Assembly: GCA_029050705.1 (NCBI GenBank)
Contig: JAIDME010000494.1
Span: 1 to 35,299, forward strand
Length of the DNA stretch: 35,299 nt
Reading direction: 5' to 3'
Origin: Acetatifactor sp.
Lineage (GTDB): Bacteria > Bacillota > Clostridia > Lachnospirales > Lachnospiraceae
Shown piece after piece: positions 1-8,774 of the stretch. A model generated the notes under the pieces. The model was not told the origin of the DNA. It was given only the letters and a program-made list of their open reading frames with translations, and did not search any database. Within the stretch, counting starts at the first letter, position 1. Each line of letters starts with the position of its first letter. The position numbers and the translations under genes were made by a program.

Positions 1-49
1 CAATCGTCAGCGCACACAGCCCGCGCTTTATCTTCCCTTTTCCCTTCAT
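1..49 (-). CDS. Start of a further CDS, cut by the window edge
   Basis: An ATG at 49-47 on the minus strand opens a frame reading MKGKGKIKRGLCALTI up to the window edge. It is preceded by an AGGAAAGGAA ribosome binding site about 11 bases upstream, at 61-70. The basic start followed by hydrophobic residues resembles the beginning of a signal peptide or membrane anchor, but only 16 residues are visible and no family can be assigned. It lies 68 bp downstream of the GH43 stop codon and could belong to the same operon as the GH10 and GH43 genes. Confidence 0.45.
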   Translation of the reverse strand, partial: MKGKGKIKRGLCALTI

Positions 50-117
50 ACTGCAAATCATTCCTTTCCTGATGCCGCCAGTACTCCTGCGTGCTGTCCC
101 GTTCAGTATAAACGTGA

Positions 118-1764
118 TCAGTGCCCGGCCGTGTACGAGAAACTCCTGAAGCAGGCTGCCTGCTCCCTGCTGTCCCTGTCTGCCACCGCGTACATACCCA
201 CGGTACAACCCACAAAACCGCCCGCTACCTCGGTGGAAAGCCCCCGGATATCTATGTTGCCGCACAAAAGACCGGTGCCGGGGATGCTCTGTCCTGTGCC
301 TTCGACGATCCAGTCAGTCTCAAGCTCCACGAATGCGGTAAGTCCCTCCACCTTCATCGTCAGTCTGACCCCGCCGGAGACAGCATCCTCCTTCAGACTT
401 TCTGCATCCTGCCGGATCAGGTGTTTCCCCATGAGCTGATCCTCACCCTCCCGGCAGAGAATGACTGCTGCCTCTAAGCCCTCTTCCCCGCAGCCGACCT
501 CCGCCCGCAGATGAAACTCATTGCTCTGTACCAGTGCAATACCGGCGCGCCTGCCCTCTGTCAGATTCTCCGTCTGAAAGACGGCGGATGCCCGAAAGCT
601 ATGGTGCTGCTGTCTCACGCAGACATAGGAGGGACTGTCCTTCTCCTTTAAAGTAATGCTGCGGAAGGCAAGCTTCAGACCCTCTTTATCCAGAGCGTAC
701 ATATCTTCCCCGGGATTGCGCAGGGTGAGGAATTCGTCCCCCAGCCTGTCCATAGCAGTGAAATCATAGATGCGGCTGCTGCCGGGCACACAGTTGGCCG
801 ATGTGTCATAGGTTCCGTCTCCCACAGGATTCCACTCCGGCAGATCGATCTCCACCTCATCCGTAAGAATTCCCACGCCGGGATTTACCACCGGCCAGCC
901 GTTTTCCCAGACCACCTTTGCCAGGAAGGTCTCTCTGCCCATGGTTGTATAGCCTTCCAGCGGGCGCACCGCCAGCATCACCATATACCACTCCCCCCTG
1001 GGGGTCTCGACCATGTCCGCATGGCCTACGTATTTGACAGGATATGCCTGCCCCAGATGCCTGTGGGTAAGGATGGGATTGCAGAAATTGTTTTCATAAG
1101 GACCGTAAATCTCCCTGCTCCTGCACACAGTCACGGCATGCTCCGGGCCTGTCCCGCCCTCCGCATGCATAATGTAGTAATAGCCGTCCTTTTTATAGAG
1201 ATGGGGGCCCTCCGGCCAATGGACGCCCCGCATGGCACCGTTCCAGACGTTATGTACCTCTCCCACCAGCTTCATCTGTCCGATGTCCAGTTCCTGAATC
1301 CAGATAAAGTAATCGCCGTCATATCTGCAGCCTTCAGGATTGGGATGGGTTCCGATATAATAGCACTTCCCGTCATCATCAAAGAACAGACTGGGGTCAA
1401 TACCGTCCGCTCCCTGCAGGTAATAGGGATCAGACCATGGACCCGCCGGGTTTTCAGCCTTCACAATATAGTTCCCGCCAAAGGACACATTGGTACAGAT
1501 GACGTAATAGGTGCCGTTGTGATAACGCATGGTGGGCGCGAACAGTCCCTGAGAATGCCCCGCATTCTTCAGAGGCAGCTGTTCCTGCCTGTGCATGGCG
1601 TTTCCGATCTGTTCCCAGTGCACCAGATCTCTGCTGTGCAGGATGGGCAGCCCGGGAAAATAGGCAAAAGTTGAATTGATCAGATAATAATCTCCTCCCA
1701 CCGCACAGATGGAAGGATCCGGATAAAATCCCGGCATGATGGGGTTCTTTGCTATGACTGACAT
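118..1764 (-). CDS. GH43 beta-xylosidase / alpha-L-arabinofuranosidase
   Basis: Glycoside hydrolase family 43 (subfamily 11/12-like by eye), 548 aa, predicted to remove xylose or arabinose from xylo-oligosaccharides. The five-bladed propeller fills the N-terminal 320 residues or so. The N-terminal FYPDPS motif carries the catalytic-base Asp, GIDPSLFFDDDG near residue 122 the second conserved Asp, and WPEGPHLY near residue 184 the catalytic-acid Glu. The remaining 200 residues form a C-terminal beta-sandwich typical of this group. There is no signal peptide, so the enzyme should be cytoplasmic. The start is supported by AGGAGG seven bases upstream. It lies 11 bp downstream of the GH10 gene and is almost certainly co-transcribed with it. 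Xylosidase and arabinofuranosidase activity cannot be told apart from sequence alone. Confidence 0.9.
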   Translation of the reverse strand: MSVIAKNPIMPGFYPDPSICAVGGDYYLINSTFAYFPGLPILHSRDLVHWEQIGNAMHRQEQLPLKNAGHSQGLFAPTMRYHNGTYYVICTNVSFGGNYIVKAENPAGPWSDPYYLQGADGIDPSLFFDDDGKCYYIGTHPNPEGCRYDGDYFIWIQELDIGQMKLVGEVHNVWNGAMRGVHWPEGPHLYKKDGYYYIMHAEGGTGPEHAVTVCRSREIYGPYENNFCNPILTHRHLGQAYPVKYVGHADMVETPRGEWYMVMLAVRPLEGYTTMGRETFLAKVVWENGWPVVNPGVGILTDEVEIDLPEWNPVGDGTYDTSANCVPGSSRIYDFTAMDRLGDEFLTLRNPGEDMYALDKEGLKLAFRSITLKEKDSPSYVCVRQQHHSFRASAVFQTENLTEGRRAGIALVQSNEFHLRAEVGCGEEGLEAAVILCREGEDQLMGKHLIRQDAESLKEDAVSGGVRLTMKVEGLTAFVELETDWIVEGTGQSIPGTGLLCGNIDIRGLSTEVAGGFVGCTVGMYAVADRDSREQAACFRSFSYTAGH

Positions 1765-1775
1765 ATTGCCGCCTC

Positions 1776-3206
1776 CTAATTCTTTTTCTCTGTAAAGGCA
1801 TAAAACGCAGGCTTCACCTGATAATGCTCATCAAACAGCAAAGGACACTGAGGCAGATTTTCGGTGCTGCCGCCGCCCACGTTGGAACTGCTCTGAAGCC
1901 AGGAATAGTGATCCACCGTCCCCCAGAAGGTAATGCTGGTAACACTGATATCCTCCGCCTCGTTCTCCGTCTGCATCACGTTGTACAGAAGCTTATAGCG
2001 GCCGTACTGCTTCTTGTATTCCGTTTCTTTCGCCTCATCGCTGCCGTCATAGCCTTCGCTGGCCTTCAGGTCAAGCTCCGAGAACTGCACATTCCCAACG
2101 ATGCGCGCATACTGCCGGATAGCATAATCCACCTTATCAAACGTGGGGGATTCCATACTGTAATGCCCCTGCATGCCCATAGCGGTTATCCGGGTTCCAA
2201 CGCCGGGTTCCCCTTCACGGGACTTGATCTCCGTCAAAAGCTCTTTGATATGCTCTATCTTGTTATCCATACACTCGTTATAGTCATTGTAGTACAGTTC
2301 AAGATCCGCAGGTGCATATTTATTGGCATAGATGAAAGCATTGATTATGAACTCGTTGCTCTGATAGACATGCCACCAGCTGGAGTTGCTGCCGTGGCGA
2401 TCCTCAGAGAGGGACTCATTGGGATTCTCGCTGTCGGTGCGGTATACATGGTCTCCATCGCTGCAGGCTTCGTTCACTACATCCCAGCCGTAGAACATAC
2501 CCTTATATTTGCTGTCCTCTCCGGTGAAATGAGTCAGCATGGTGCGAATGTACCATTCCAGACGCTTGTTCATAGTCTCCTTGTCCGCATACTCCTTGTT
2601 CTTGTCATAGTCCACATGAAAGAACCACTCAGGCGTCTGGGCATGCCATAACAGCACATGTCCCTTTACCATAATCTTGTCGTCCGGATGCTCCGCGTTC
2701 CAGTCATAAATCTTATCCAGCATCCTCTCCGCCCGGGAATAGTCCAGTTTCGGCACCACAATCGTCTCGCCGTTCAATTCCGCTTCCTCCGTGCCGGGGC
2801 AGCTTCCCACACTGTAACCCACCATGGCATCCGGCTTCAGCTCATTTCCGAATGTGATGGCATTAAAGTGGGTAGTGATGATCTCCCACACCTTCTCATC
2901 GTTCAGCTCGCCTTCCGTGGCTGCACAGCCAATGCGGCAGCCCATGATATCCATTACCGCATCTTTTAAAACAGGTACTTCCTCCGTTTCTCCCTCCTGA
3001 CCGGAGGTGCTTTCCTCCGATTCCGGTGTACCGGTCTCATCTGTTTCAGACTGTTCCGTTTCAACCTTCTCTGTTTCAGACTGATCTGTGTCTGTCTGCA
3101 CCGGACTCCCGCTGCCCTGTGTTTTATCTGTATCATTGCCGCAGCCGGCAAGCAGGGATGACGCAAGCACCAGTGCAAAAGCTGCACCTGCAATTGTTTT
3201 TCGCAT
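1776..3206 (-). CDS. GH10 endo-1,4-beta-xylanase, lipoprotein
   Basis: Secreted endo-xylanase that cuts the xylan backbone at the cell surface. The ATG at 3206 is chosen because GGAGG lies eight bases upstream; an upstream GTG/ATG frame (to 3227) would put this ribosome site inside the gene. A type II signal peptide ends in LLAGC (Cys22). A 50-residue acidic Ser/Thr/Glu linker follows, and the GH10 barrel runs from about residue 80 to 476. Visible GH10 motifs are LLWHAQTPEWF, WDVVNEA (acid/base E246) and QFSELDL (nucleophile E377). It is first in an operon with the GH43 gene and is divergent from the araC-type gene, which probably regulates it. It is the only xylan-degrading enzyme in the window with an export signal. 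Confidence 0.95.
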   Translation of the reverse strand: MRKTIAGAAFALVLASSLLAGCGNDTDKTQGSGSPVQTDTDQSETEKVETEQSETDETGTPESEESTSGQEGETEEVPVLKDAVMDIMGCRIGCAATEGELNDEKVWEIITTHFNAITFGNELKPDAMVGYSVGSCPGTEEAELNGETIVVPKLDYSRAERMLDKIYDWNAEHPDDKIMVKGHVLLWHAQTPEWFFHVDYDKNKEYADKETMNKRLEWYIRTMLTHFTGEDSKYKGMFYGWDVVNEACSDGDHVYRTDSENPNESLSEDRHGSNSSWWHVYQSNEFIINAFIYANKYAPADLELYYNDYNECMDNKIEHIKELLTEIKSREGEPGVGTRITAMGMQGHYSMESPTFDKVDYAIRQYARIVGNVQFSELDLKASEGYDGSDEAKETEYKKQYGRYKLLYNVMQTENEAEDISVTSITFWGTVDHYSWLQSSSNVGGGSTENLPQCPLLFDEHYQVKPAFYAFTEKKN

Positions 3207-3239
3207 ATTCTCACACCTCCGAGTCATTTTTATATAAAA

Positions 3240-3268
3240 ATTATAACGGATTCATGGAAATAATTCCC
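3240..3268 (-). promoter_or_regulatory. Possible promoter of the GH10-GH43 operon
   Basis: A perfect TATAAT lies on the minus strand at 3245-3240, about 35 bases before the GH10 ATG. The hexamer 17 bp upstream (3268-3263, GGAATT) is a poor -35 box. That fits a promoter needing an activator such as the adjacent AraC-type protein, whose likely operator begins 18-20 bp further upstream. The assignment is tentative. Confidence 0.35.
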
Positions 3269-3289
3269 CATAATTCTTGCTGTTCTCTC

Positions 3290-3327
3290 CTCATTTATTG
3301 CTTTTTCTTCCTCATCTGTTGCTTTTT
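3290..3327. promoter_or_regulatory. Tandem direct-repeat operator, AraC-type (21-bp period)
   Basis: Two direct repeats, CTCATTTATTGCTTTTT at 3290-3306 and CTCATCTGTTGCTTTTT at 3311-3327, match at 15 of 17 positions and are offset by exactly 21 bp (two helical turns). This is the usual layout of AraC/XylS-family binding sites. The pair lies in the divergent region, five bases upstream of the araC -35 box and upstream of the GH10 promoter region. A near copy occurs at 27435-27452, upstream of the transporter operon. Confidence 0.6.
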
Positions 3328-3332
3328 GGTAA

Positions 3333-3361
3333 TTTACAATTTGAACTTTAAATGCTACAAT
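3333..3361 (+). promoter_or_regulatory. Sigma-A promoter of the araC-type gene
   Basis: TTTACA at 3333-3338 and TACAAT at 3356-3361 are separated by 17 bp, close to the SigA consensus. Transcription would start about 20 bases before the ATG at 3390, leaving a short leader with an AAAGGAAGG ribosome binding site. Confidence 0.65.
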
Positions 3362-3389
3362 AAGGATAATTACGAAAGGAAGGCAGATT

Positions 3390-4325
3390 ATGACAACAAA
3401 AAATACTCTGCAGGATCGTCAGATATATTACAGCGTAAATTCAGATACTGCTCAGAGCCGCATTCTTACAGGAACCGGGCAGGAGCTTGTCCAGTACCGT
3501 CAAAATACATTCATGCGCATCTGGTATAACGACTTGTACGCAGACTTCGAGCCTCACTGGCACTCTGCCCTTGAAATCATCACTCCCGAAGAAAACTGGT
3601 ATGATATTACAATTGATGGAACCACCTACCACTCCGTACCGGGCGATATCATGATCATTCCCCCCGGGGAACTGCATTCCCTGCAGGCACCGGAGACCGG
3701 CAGCCGCTTCATCTTTTTATTCGATTTGTCGACCTTTAACAGACTTCACGGTTTTGCCAGCATCCAGCCCATCCTGTCATCTCCCATACATCTCACCCGA
3801 GGCGCTTACCCCAGGATTTATGATGATGCCTACCAGCTCCTTGCGCAGGTTCGGAACGAATATTTTACCCAGAATGAGTTTGCAGAGCTGACAATATATT
3901 CTCTTCTGCTCAGCTTATTTGTCAAACTGGGGACTAACCATATGAGCAGCATTCCTCTCTTTTCCAACAGCAGGATACACAAACAAAAGGAATATGCTGA
4001 CAAGTTCAACACGGTCATGGACTACATCGACACCCATTACATGGAAAATCTGAACCTGAATGATATCGCAGACTCTATCGGTTTCAGCAAATATCATTTT
4101 TCCAGGTTGTTCAAGCAGTACACCAATTATACCTTCTGTAACTATATCTGCCATAGGCGCATCAAAATAGCGGAAGAGCTTTTGGAACAGCCGGATTTAT
4201 CCATCACCGAGGTTGCCCTGCAGGCGGGCTTTCCCAGCATTTCCACCTTCAATCGCCTGTTCAAGCAGACCAAGGGCTGCAGCCCCAGCGAATACAGAGA
4301 GAAAAATAAATCAATGCTTCTATGA
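3390..4325 (+). CDS. AraC-family transcriptional regulator with cupin sensor
   Basis: A 311-aa regulator and the only plus-strand gene in the window. Residues 40-140 form a cupin-type sensor domain (HWHSALEI, PGDIMIIPPGELHS). Residues 205-305 hold the two helix-turn-helix motifs of the AraC DNA-binding domain (LNDIADSIGFSKYHFSRLFK and ITEVALQAGFPSISTFNRLFK). Cupin-AraC proteins of this form commonly bind a sugar and control adjacent glycoside hydrolase and ABC importer operons. Divergence from the GH10 gene, with tandem 21-bp repeats between them, points to control of xylan genes and perhaps of itself. AGGAAGG before the ATG supports the start. The stop codon directly abuts that of the converging ABC ATPase gene, leaving no intergenic terminator. 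Confidence 0.93.
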   Translation: MTTKNTLQDRQIYYSVNSDTAQSRILTGTGQELVQYRQNTFMRIWYNDLYADFEPHWHSALEIITPEENWYDITIDGTTYHSVPGDIMIIPPGELHSLQAPETGSRFIFLFDLSTFNRLHGFASIQPILSSPIHLTRGAYPRIYDDAYQLLAQVRNEYFTQNEFAELTIYSLLLSLFVKLGTNHMSSIPLFSNSRIHKQKEYADKFNTVMDYIDTHYMENLNLNDIADSIGFSKYHFSRLFKQYTNYTFCNYICHRRIKIAEELLEQPDLSITEVALQAGFPSISTFNRLFKQTKGCSPSEYREKNKSMLL

Positions 4326-5204
4326 CTCCGGATTGGATATCACAATCTTGCCGTCATGAAGTCCGATACTGACCTTGTTGTCCTTCAGCTGCAGACTCTC
4401 CAGAAATTCAGCGGGGAGCTGCAGTCGTCCCGCACGATCCAGAATGACATACTCATCCTGGGTATCCTCCTGTCTCCAATCGATAGAACTCTCCTGAAGT
4501 CTGTCGGCATAGGCCTCCTTCAGCACTCTCTCGCTGCTGATCTTCCCATCCCTGATGGCAACCACTCTCCTGACCTTCTTTGAGAGCGCCACATCATGCG
4601 TGACGATGAGAATTGTCTGACCGTTCCTGTTCAGTTCGGTAAACACATCAAAAATATAGTTGGCAGTCTTCACATCCACGCTTCCCGTAGGCTCATCCGC
4701 CAGCAGAAGCCTGGGGGAATTGGCCAGAGCGATGGCAATGGCCACCCTCTGCTGTTCGCCGCCGGAGAGCATGTTCATGCGGCTCCGCTTCTTGGCACTC
4801 ATACCTACCATCTCCAGAAGCTCCAGGGCTTTGCCCTTTTTCTTTCGCTGGCTGGAAAGGCTCATGGGCAGCATGATATTCTCCAGCACCGTCAGATAGG
4901 GAAGAAGATTCCGCCCGTTATTCTGCCACACAAACCCAACAGTATTGCGCTTATACAGTACCAGCTGTTTCTCCGTCATGGTAAACAGGTTGCTGCCCGC
5001 CACATGGAGAGAACCGGCGCTGGGTCGATCCAGTCCGCCGATCATATTCAGGAAGGTGGATTTTCCGCTTCCGCTGTTTCCGATGATGGCCGTAAGTTCT
5101 CCCTCCTCCACGGTCAAATCAAGCCCCTGGAGCGCCAGCACCTCCGTCTGCTTCGACTTATAGATTTTTACCAGGCTGTCCGCCTGTATCATTGTCTCCG
5201 GCAT
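4320..5204 (-). CDS. MacB/LolD-type ABC ATPase with C-terminal AbrB-like domain
   Basis: Export-type ATP-binding subunit, 294 aa. The ATG at 5204 is chosen over upstream in-frame codons (to 5297) because AAGGAG lies seven bases before it and because the longer form adds a non-homologous N-terminus overlapping the preceding gene. Walker A (GNSGSGKST, about residues 42-50), the Q-loop, the signature LSGGEQQRVAIA and Walker B (LLLADEPTG) are intact. After about residue 245 the protein carries an unexpected 45-residue tail containing DRAGRLQLPAEFLESLQL and ending KIVIS. This resembles the SpoVT/AbrB swapped-hairpin domain (consensus D-x-x-GR-x-x-xP). The gene is last in the exporter operon, 46 bp after the other ATPase gene. 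Confidence 0.88.
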   Translation of the reverse strand: MPETMIQADSLVKIYKSKQTEVLALQGLDLTVEEGELTAIIGNSGSGKSTFLNMIGGLDRPSAGSLHVAGSNLFTMTEKQLVLYKRNTVGFVWQNNGRNLLPYLTVLENIMLPMSLSSQRKKKGKALELLEMVGMSAKKRSRMNMLSGGEQQRVAIAIALANSPRLLLADEPTGSVDVKTANYIFDVFTELNRNGQTILIVTHDVALSKKVRRVVAIRDGKISSERVLKEAYADRLQESSIDWRQEDTQDEYVILDRAGRLQLPAEFLESLQLKDNKVSIGLHDGKIVISNPES

Positions 5205-5250
5205 TATCTGTCTCCTTCCCACGCTTATCCGCCGCAGGCACGTTCCCTTA

Positions 5251-5949
5251 TCATAGGTTCTCCCCGCCATGAACCTGCTCTCCCGCCTCCAGTTCAATGA
5301 TCATGTCCCCGGCGCCCATCAGCCCTACGTCATGGGTCGTCATGAGGACGGTGATCCCTTCCTTCCTTGTCATCTCCTGAAACAGCTTCGTAACCTGTGC
5401 CGCCATTGCGCTGTCCAACTCCGCGGTAGGCTCGTCCGCCAAAATCAGCTTGGGGCGATGAGCGATGGCTCTGGCAATGGCTACCCTCTGCTGCTCGCCG
5501 CCGGACATTTCCGCCGGCATATGACGCGCACGATTTCCAAGCCCTACCATCTTTAAACATTCCTCCACCCGCTTATCCCGCTCCCGCCCGGCTTTGATGC
5601 CCGCCAACCGCATGGAAAACTCCACATTCTGGAAAGCGTTCATGGTGGGGATCAGGGAAACTGCCTGGAATACGAAGCCCATGTCCTTCCTTCTGAGATT
5701 TTCCCGCGCTTTGTCGGACATTTTGCCCACTGCCCTGCCGTCGATTAAAACTGTGCCGGAAGTGGGATGATCCAGCGCCCCGATAATGTTCATCAGGGTA
5801 GTCTTACCGGAGCCGGAGCGGCCTTTTAAGATCGTCAGGGTGCTCCTCATGACTTTAACGTTTATGTTCTTCAGCGCCTGGAACTCTCCCCCCGGAACGG
5901 AGAAAATACGGTTTACCCCGCTTACTTCAATCAAACAATCATTCGCCAT
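5251..5949 (-). CDS. MacB/LolD-type ABC transporter ATPase
   Basis: A 232-aa ATP-binding subunit of the lipoprotein/antimicrobial-peptide exporter type. Walker A GRSGSGKTT lies near residue 43, the signature MSGGEQQRVAIARAIA near 145, and Walker B LILADEPTAELDS follows. The switch His is in MTTHD. Its start codon overlaps the stop of the FtsX-like permease gene by one base (TAATG), implying translational coupling. With the next ATPase gene it provides two different ATPases for one permease. Unlike its neighbour it has no C-terminal extension. Confidence 0.92.
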   Translation of the reverse strand: MANDCLIEVSGVNRIFSVPGGEFQALKNINVKVMRSTLTILKGRSGSGKTTLMNIIGALDHPTSGTVLIDGRAVGKMSDKARENLRRKDMGFVFQAVSLIPTMNAFQNVEFSMRLAGIKAGRERDKRVEECLKMVGLGNRARHMPAEMSGGEQQRVAIARAIAHRPKLILADEPTAELDSAMAAQVTKLFQEMTRKEGITVLMTTHDVGLMGAGDMIIELEAGEQVHGGENL

Positions 5950-8774
5950 TATTCTTCCCCTAACTTCAATGCCTTCGTTACATTCAACTTAAAGATCAGT
6001 ATGATCAGCACCACCAGACAAAGAAACATCACTCCGGCTATCACACTGTATAACCTGACCATATCCGATGCGTTGACCACCAGATTCATGGGAAGCACCT
6101 GATTTGTAGCCGCATAAGCCTGCTGCAGGATGGGCACGAACATGTCTGACGCCGCCTTTCCTATGCCGATGCCGGCAATTACCGAGAACACTCCTGAGAA
6201 AATCTGCTCATTCAGCAGCATATGGATCAACTCGCCCTTGTGCATGCCGCAGGCTCTTAAAACGCCGAACATCATCTCTCTGGAGCGTATGGACATAATC
6301 CAGTAAATCAGATATCCCACGGCACAGAGCAGGATGGTGACGAGAAATCCCATGGTAAGTACGCCGTTGGTTCCCTGCAGCAGAGGGTCCTCCACCGTTT
6401 TCTTCAATTCCGACGCCTTGTCCGTATATTTGGTGAGTCGGATGTTGTTTTCCTTAAACCATGCGTAAACATCCGCAGAATCATAGCCATCCTTCAGGCC
6501 AATCCACACCTGATAGGGTCTCACACCCAGCTTCTGACGCAGCTTGCTGTAATGTGCCACAACCATCAGATTATCCTCGGTGGTGGTCGTACCGTCCGGA
6601 TTTACCTTTGTAACCATGGGAGCGTACCCCGGCCAATAGCTGAAAAATCCCACGATTTTTCCTGTTATTGTCCTGCCTGAACTGTTTTTCCCATCTGTCA
6701 CGTCTGCTATTCCGTAAGTAATCTTGTCTCCCAGCTTATACCCCAGTTTGCTCCTGAAGTTTTCCGACACCAAAATTCCGTCCGCATCCACGGCAAGATC
6801 GTTGAGATACTCATAATAATGCCGACCGTTCAGCTCGTAATCCACCCAGGTAATCTCACCGAACTCCCGGGTATGTATGCCCATCACCGTGGCATTCTGA
6901 CTGCCCCCATCCGATGTCTCCACATAAGCGTCCTGACTAAGCTGGACTCTTGTATATCCCTCGGCAAAATCCATGGCAGCATACTTAGAATAATCCGGCT
7001 CCGAATAGTCTCCGGTATATGCGCCGTTCCTGTCCGTCACTGCCCGCCAGACCTCCTGAACCACAATATCCGCCCCGTTCATGTATTCCGCGTTTTTATA
7101 GGCGTTCTCCAAAATGGTACGGGCCACGGTGGCATGATACATGCCCAGGGAGATGGTAATGATCAGAAACAGCATGATGAACTGCTGTTTCCTGCCGTTC
7201 TTGGCATTCTCCATGAAAGAAGCATAACTCGCAGGTCTCCAGAAGCGCTTGCCCAATATGTAAACCAACTGCACCAGATATGGCTGCAGCCTGAGAAAAA
7301 ACAGCCCCAGTCCCACAATGAACAAAGACGAGCTTATGTACAGCAGCGGATCCAGAGATTCCCCTGTCAGCACGCTCTCCCCAATCCGGGCGGAATTCCT
7401 GTGAAAACTGTAATAACCGTACAGGGAAACTCCCAGAAGAATCACATCCAGGAAGAGCTTCTCCCACCAGCTCTTTTTTTTCAGAGCCTTCTGCTGCTTC
7501 AGCTTCACAATAGTAATCCGGCTGTGCTTTATGGCGGGAAGCGCCATGATGAACAGAGCTGCCAGCATAGCCGCCGCAGCGTAGATCCATACCTCCCCGG
7601 TAAAGGTCAGCGTCAGCGTATTGAAGCTGTCAAACTCCAAAAAGCTCCTGGCAGACCCAAGAATACGGCTGAACACCATTCCCAGAGGTATGCCGAGTCC
7701 GCCGCCCGCCAGGGTAAGGATCGTGCACTGATACAGATACAGACGGAAAATCTGCCCTCCTGAGCTGCCCCGGCTTTTGATCACCGAAATCTCGTTTCTC
7801 TCCATATCATACATCTGGCCGGAAATCATGAACAGAAACGCACCAAGCATGATAAGGACGGGAATCTGAAGAATCATCAGTGTGGCGCTGATACGTGCCT
7901 GCTTCCTGGTGTAGCTGTCCAGAATATCGCGGTATTCCGGCCTTTTCACAGTGTTGTTGAAAGGCCCCGTCTCCGTGAGGTAATCCGTGGCGGCAATCAG
8001 TTCTTCGACCTGACCCGCCTTAATATCCTCATATTCAAACATCGGAAAATAATTGCAGGTAAAAGAATATTTCCCTGCATTTTCTCCGGTAAACATGCTC
8101 CGGAACAGCTCCATATCCATGAGAACCGTATTGTTCAGGCTCTCCGGCTTTATCTGCCAGTAAAAATCGCTTTTGGACTCAGCGTCAAAGACACCCTTGA
8201 CATACAGCCTGATCCGTTCGCCCTCAGCATCCTTCATGTCATTAAACACCAGCGTCTCGCCTGCCACAATCTTCATGTCTACCATGGCGGACTGGCTTAC
8301 CAGCACCTCGATACAGCCATCCTCCGTCAGCCCGCTCTCCGAAAACGTCTCGCCGCTGAGTATCTTCGCGTGCCGGGTCAGATCGGAAAGGGCGCCCAGT
8401 CGCAGACTGACATCCTCCAGTTCCGTCCTGTTCATTTCAGAGTGAATATTCATGGGCGACATACTATAGAAAGCCACTGTCTCCTTTTCCGTCACACCCA
8501 GGTCGCCGCAGATATTCTCCATCAGCTCCTCCATGCGGGCCACAGTCTTTCCTCCCTTGTCCTTTTTTGAGATCACGGTCAGGCTGTTCATGGCAGGCCA
8601 CTTTCCTTCGGAGGCAACATAATTTTGAAATTCCTCCTGCAGCATCCTGTCATAGGCAGCAGTCTGATAGAGAGGAAAACTGACTACCGTGGCGATAAGC
8701 AGAAGGCTTCCCAGAAGCAGACACAGATTCATCCATTTTTTGTGCCTCAGCTTTTGCAACATTATTCTATACAT
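5949..8774 (-). CDS. Large FtsX/MacB-like ABC permease
   Basis: A 941-aa membrane protein. The ATG at 8774 is chosen because GGAAGGA lies just upstream; an alternative codon at 8810 would add 12 residues and overlap the previous gene further. It has about ten transmembrane segments: one near residues 15-37, a large extracellular domain to about 300, three segments to about 425, two near 440-510 and one near 535-555. A second large extracellular domain extends to about 805, and three segments close the protein. This is a duplicated FtsX layout, with each half containing one ectodomain. Such permeases transport substrates from the outer membrane leaflet or transmit mechanical force to outside partners rather than importing sugars. 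The substrate is unknown. It overlaps the double-adaptor gene by 13 bases. Confidence 0.87.
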   Translation of the reverse strand: MYRIMLQKLRHKKWMNLCLLLGSLLLIATVVSFPLYQTAAYDRMLQEEFQNYVASEGKWPAMNSLTVISKKDKGGKTVARMEELMENICGDLGVTEKETVAFYSMSPMNIHSEMNRTELEDVSLRLGALSDLTRHAKILSGETFSESGLTEDGCIEVLVSQSAMVDMKIVAGETLVFNDMKDAEGERIRLYVKGVFDAESKSDFYWQIKPESLNNTVLMDMELFRSMFTGENAGKYSFTCNYFPMFEYEDIKAGQVEELIAATDYLTETGPFNNTVKRPEYRDILDSYTRKQARISATLMILQIPVLIMLGAFLFMISGQMYDMERNEISVIKSRGSSGGQIFRLYLYQCTILTLAGGGLGIPLGMVFSRILGSARSFLEFDSFNTLTLTFTGEVWIYAAAAMLAALFIMALPAIKHSRITIVKLKQQKALKKKSWWEKLFLDVILLGVSLYGYYSFHRNSARIGESVLTGESLDPLLYISSSLFIVGLGLFFLRLQPYLVQLVYILGKRFWRPASYASFMENAKNGRKQQFIMLFLIITISLGMYHATVARTILENAYKNAEYMNGADIVVQEVWRAVTDRNGAYTGDYSEPDYSKYAAMDFAEGYTRVQLSQDAYVETSDGGSQNATVMGIHTREFGEITWVDYELNGRHYYEYLNDLAVDADGILVSENFRSKLGYKLGDKITYGIADVTDGKNSSGRTITGKIVGFFSYWPGYAPMVTKVNPDGTTTTEDNLMVVAHYSKLRQKLGVRPYQVWIGLKDGYDSADVYAWFKENNIRLTKYTDKASELKKTVEDPLLQGTNGVLTMGFLVTILLCAVGYLIYWIMSIRSREMMFGVLRACGMHKGELIHMLLNEQIFSGVFSVIAGIGIGKAASDMFVPILQQAYAATNQVLPMNLVVNASDMVRLYSVIAGVMFLCLVVLIILIFKLNVTKALKLGEE

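Noticed and set aside
3086-3206. Acidic Ser/Thr/Glu-rich stretch in the GH10 protein considered as a frameshift
   Set aside because: The frame is continuous from a good start and lipobox into the GH10 domain. The stretch is a normal cell-wall-spanning linker.
3207-3389. Possible catabolite repression (cre) site in the divergent region
   Set aside because: No sequence close to the cre consensus with its central CG was found here or in 27300-27557.
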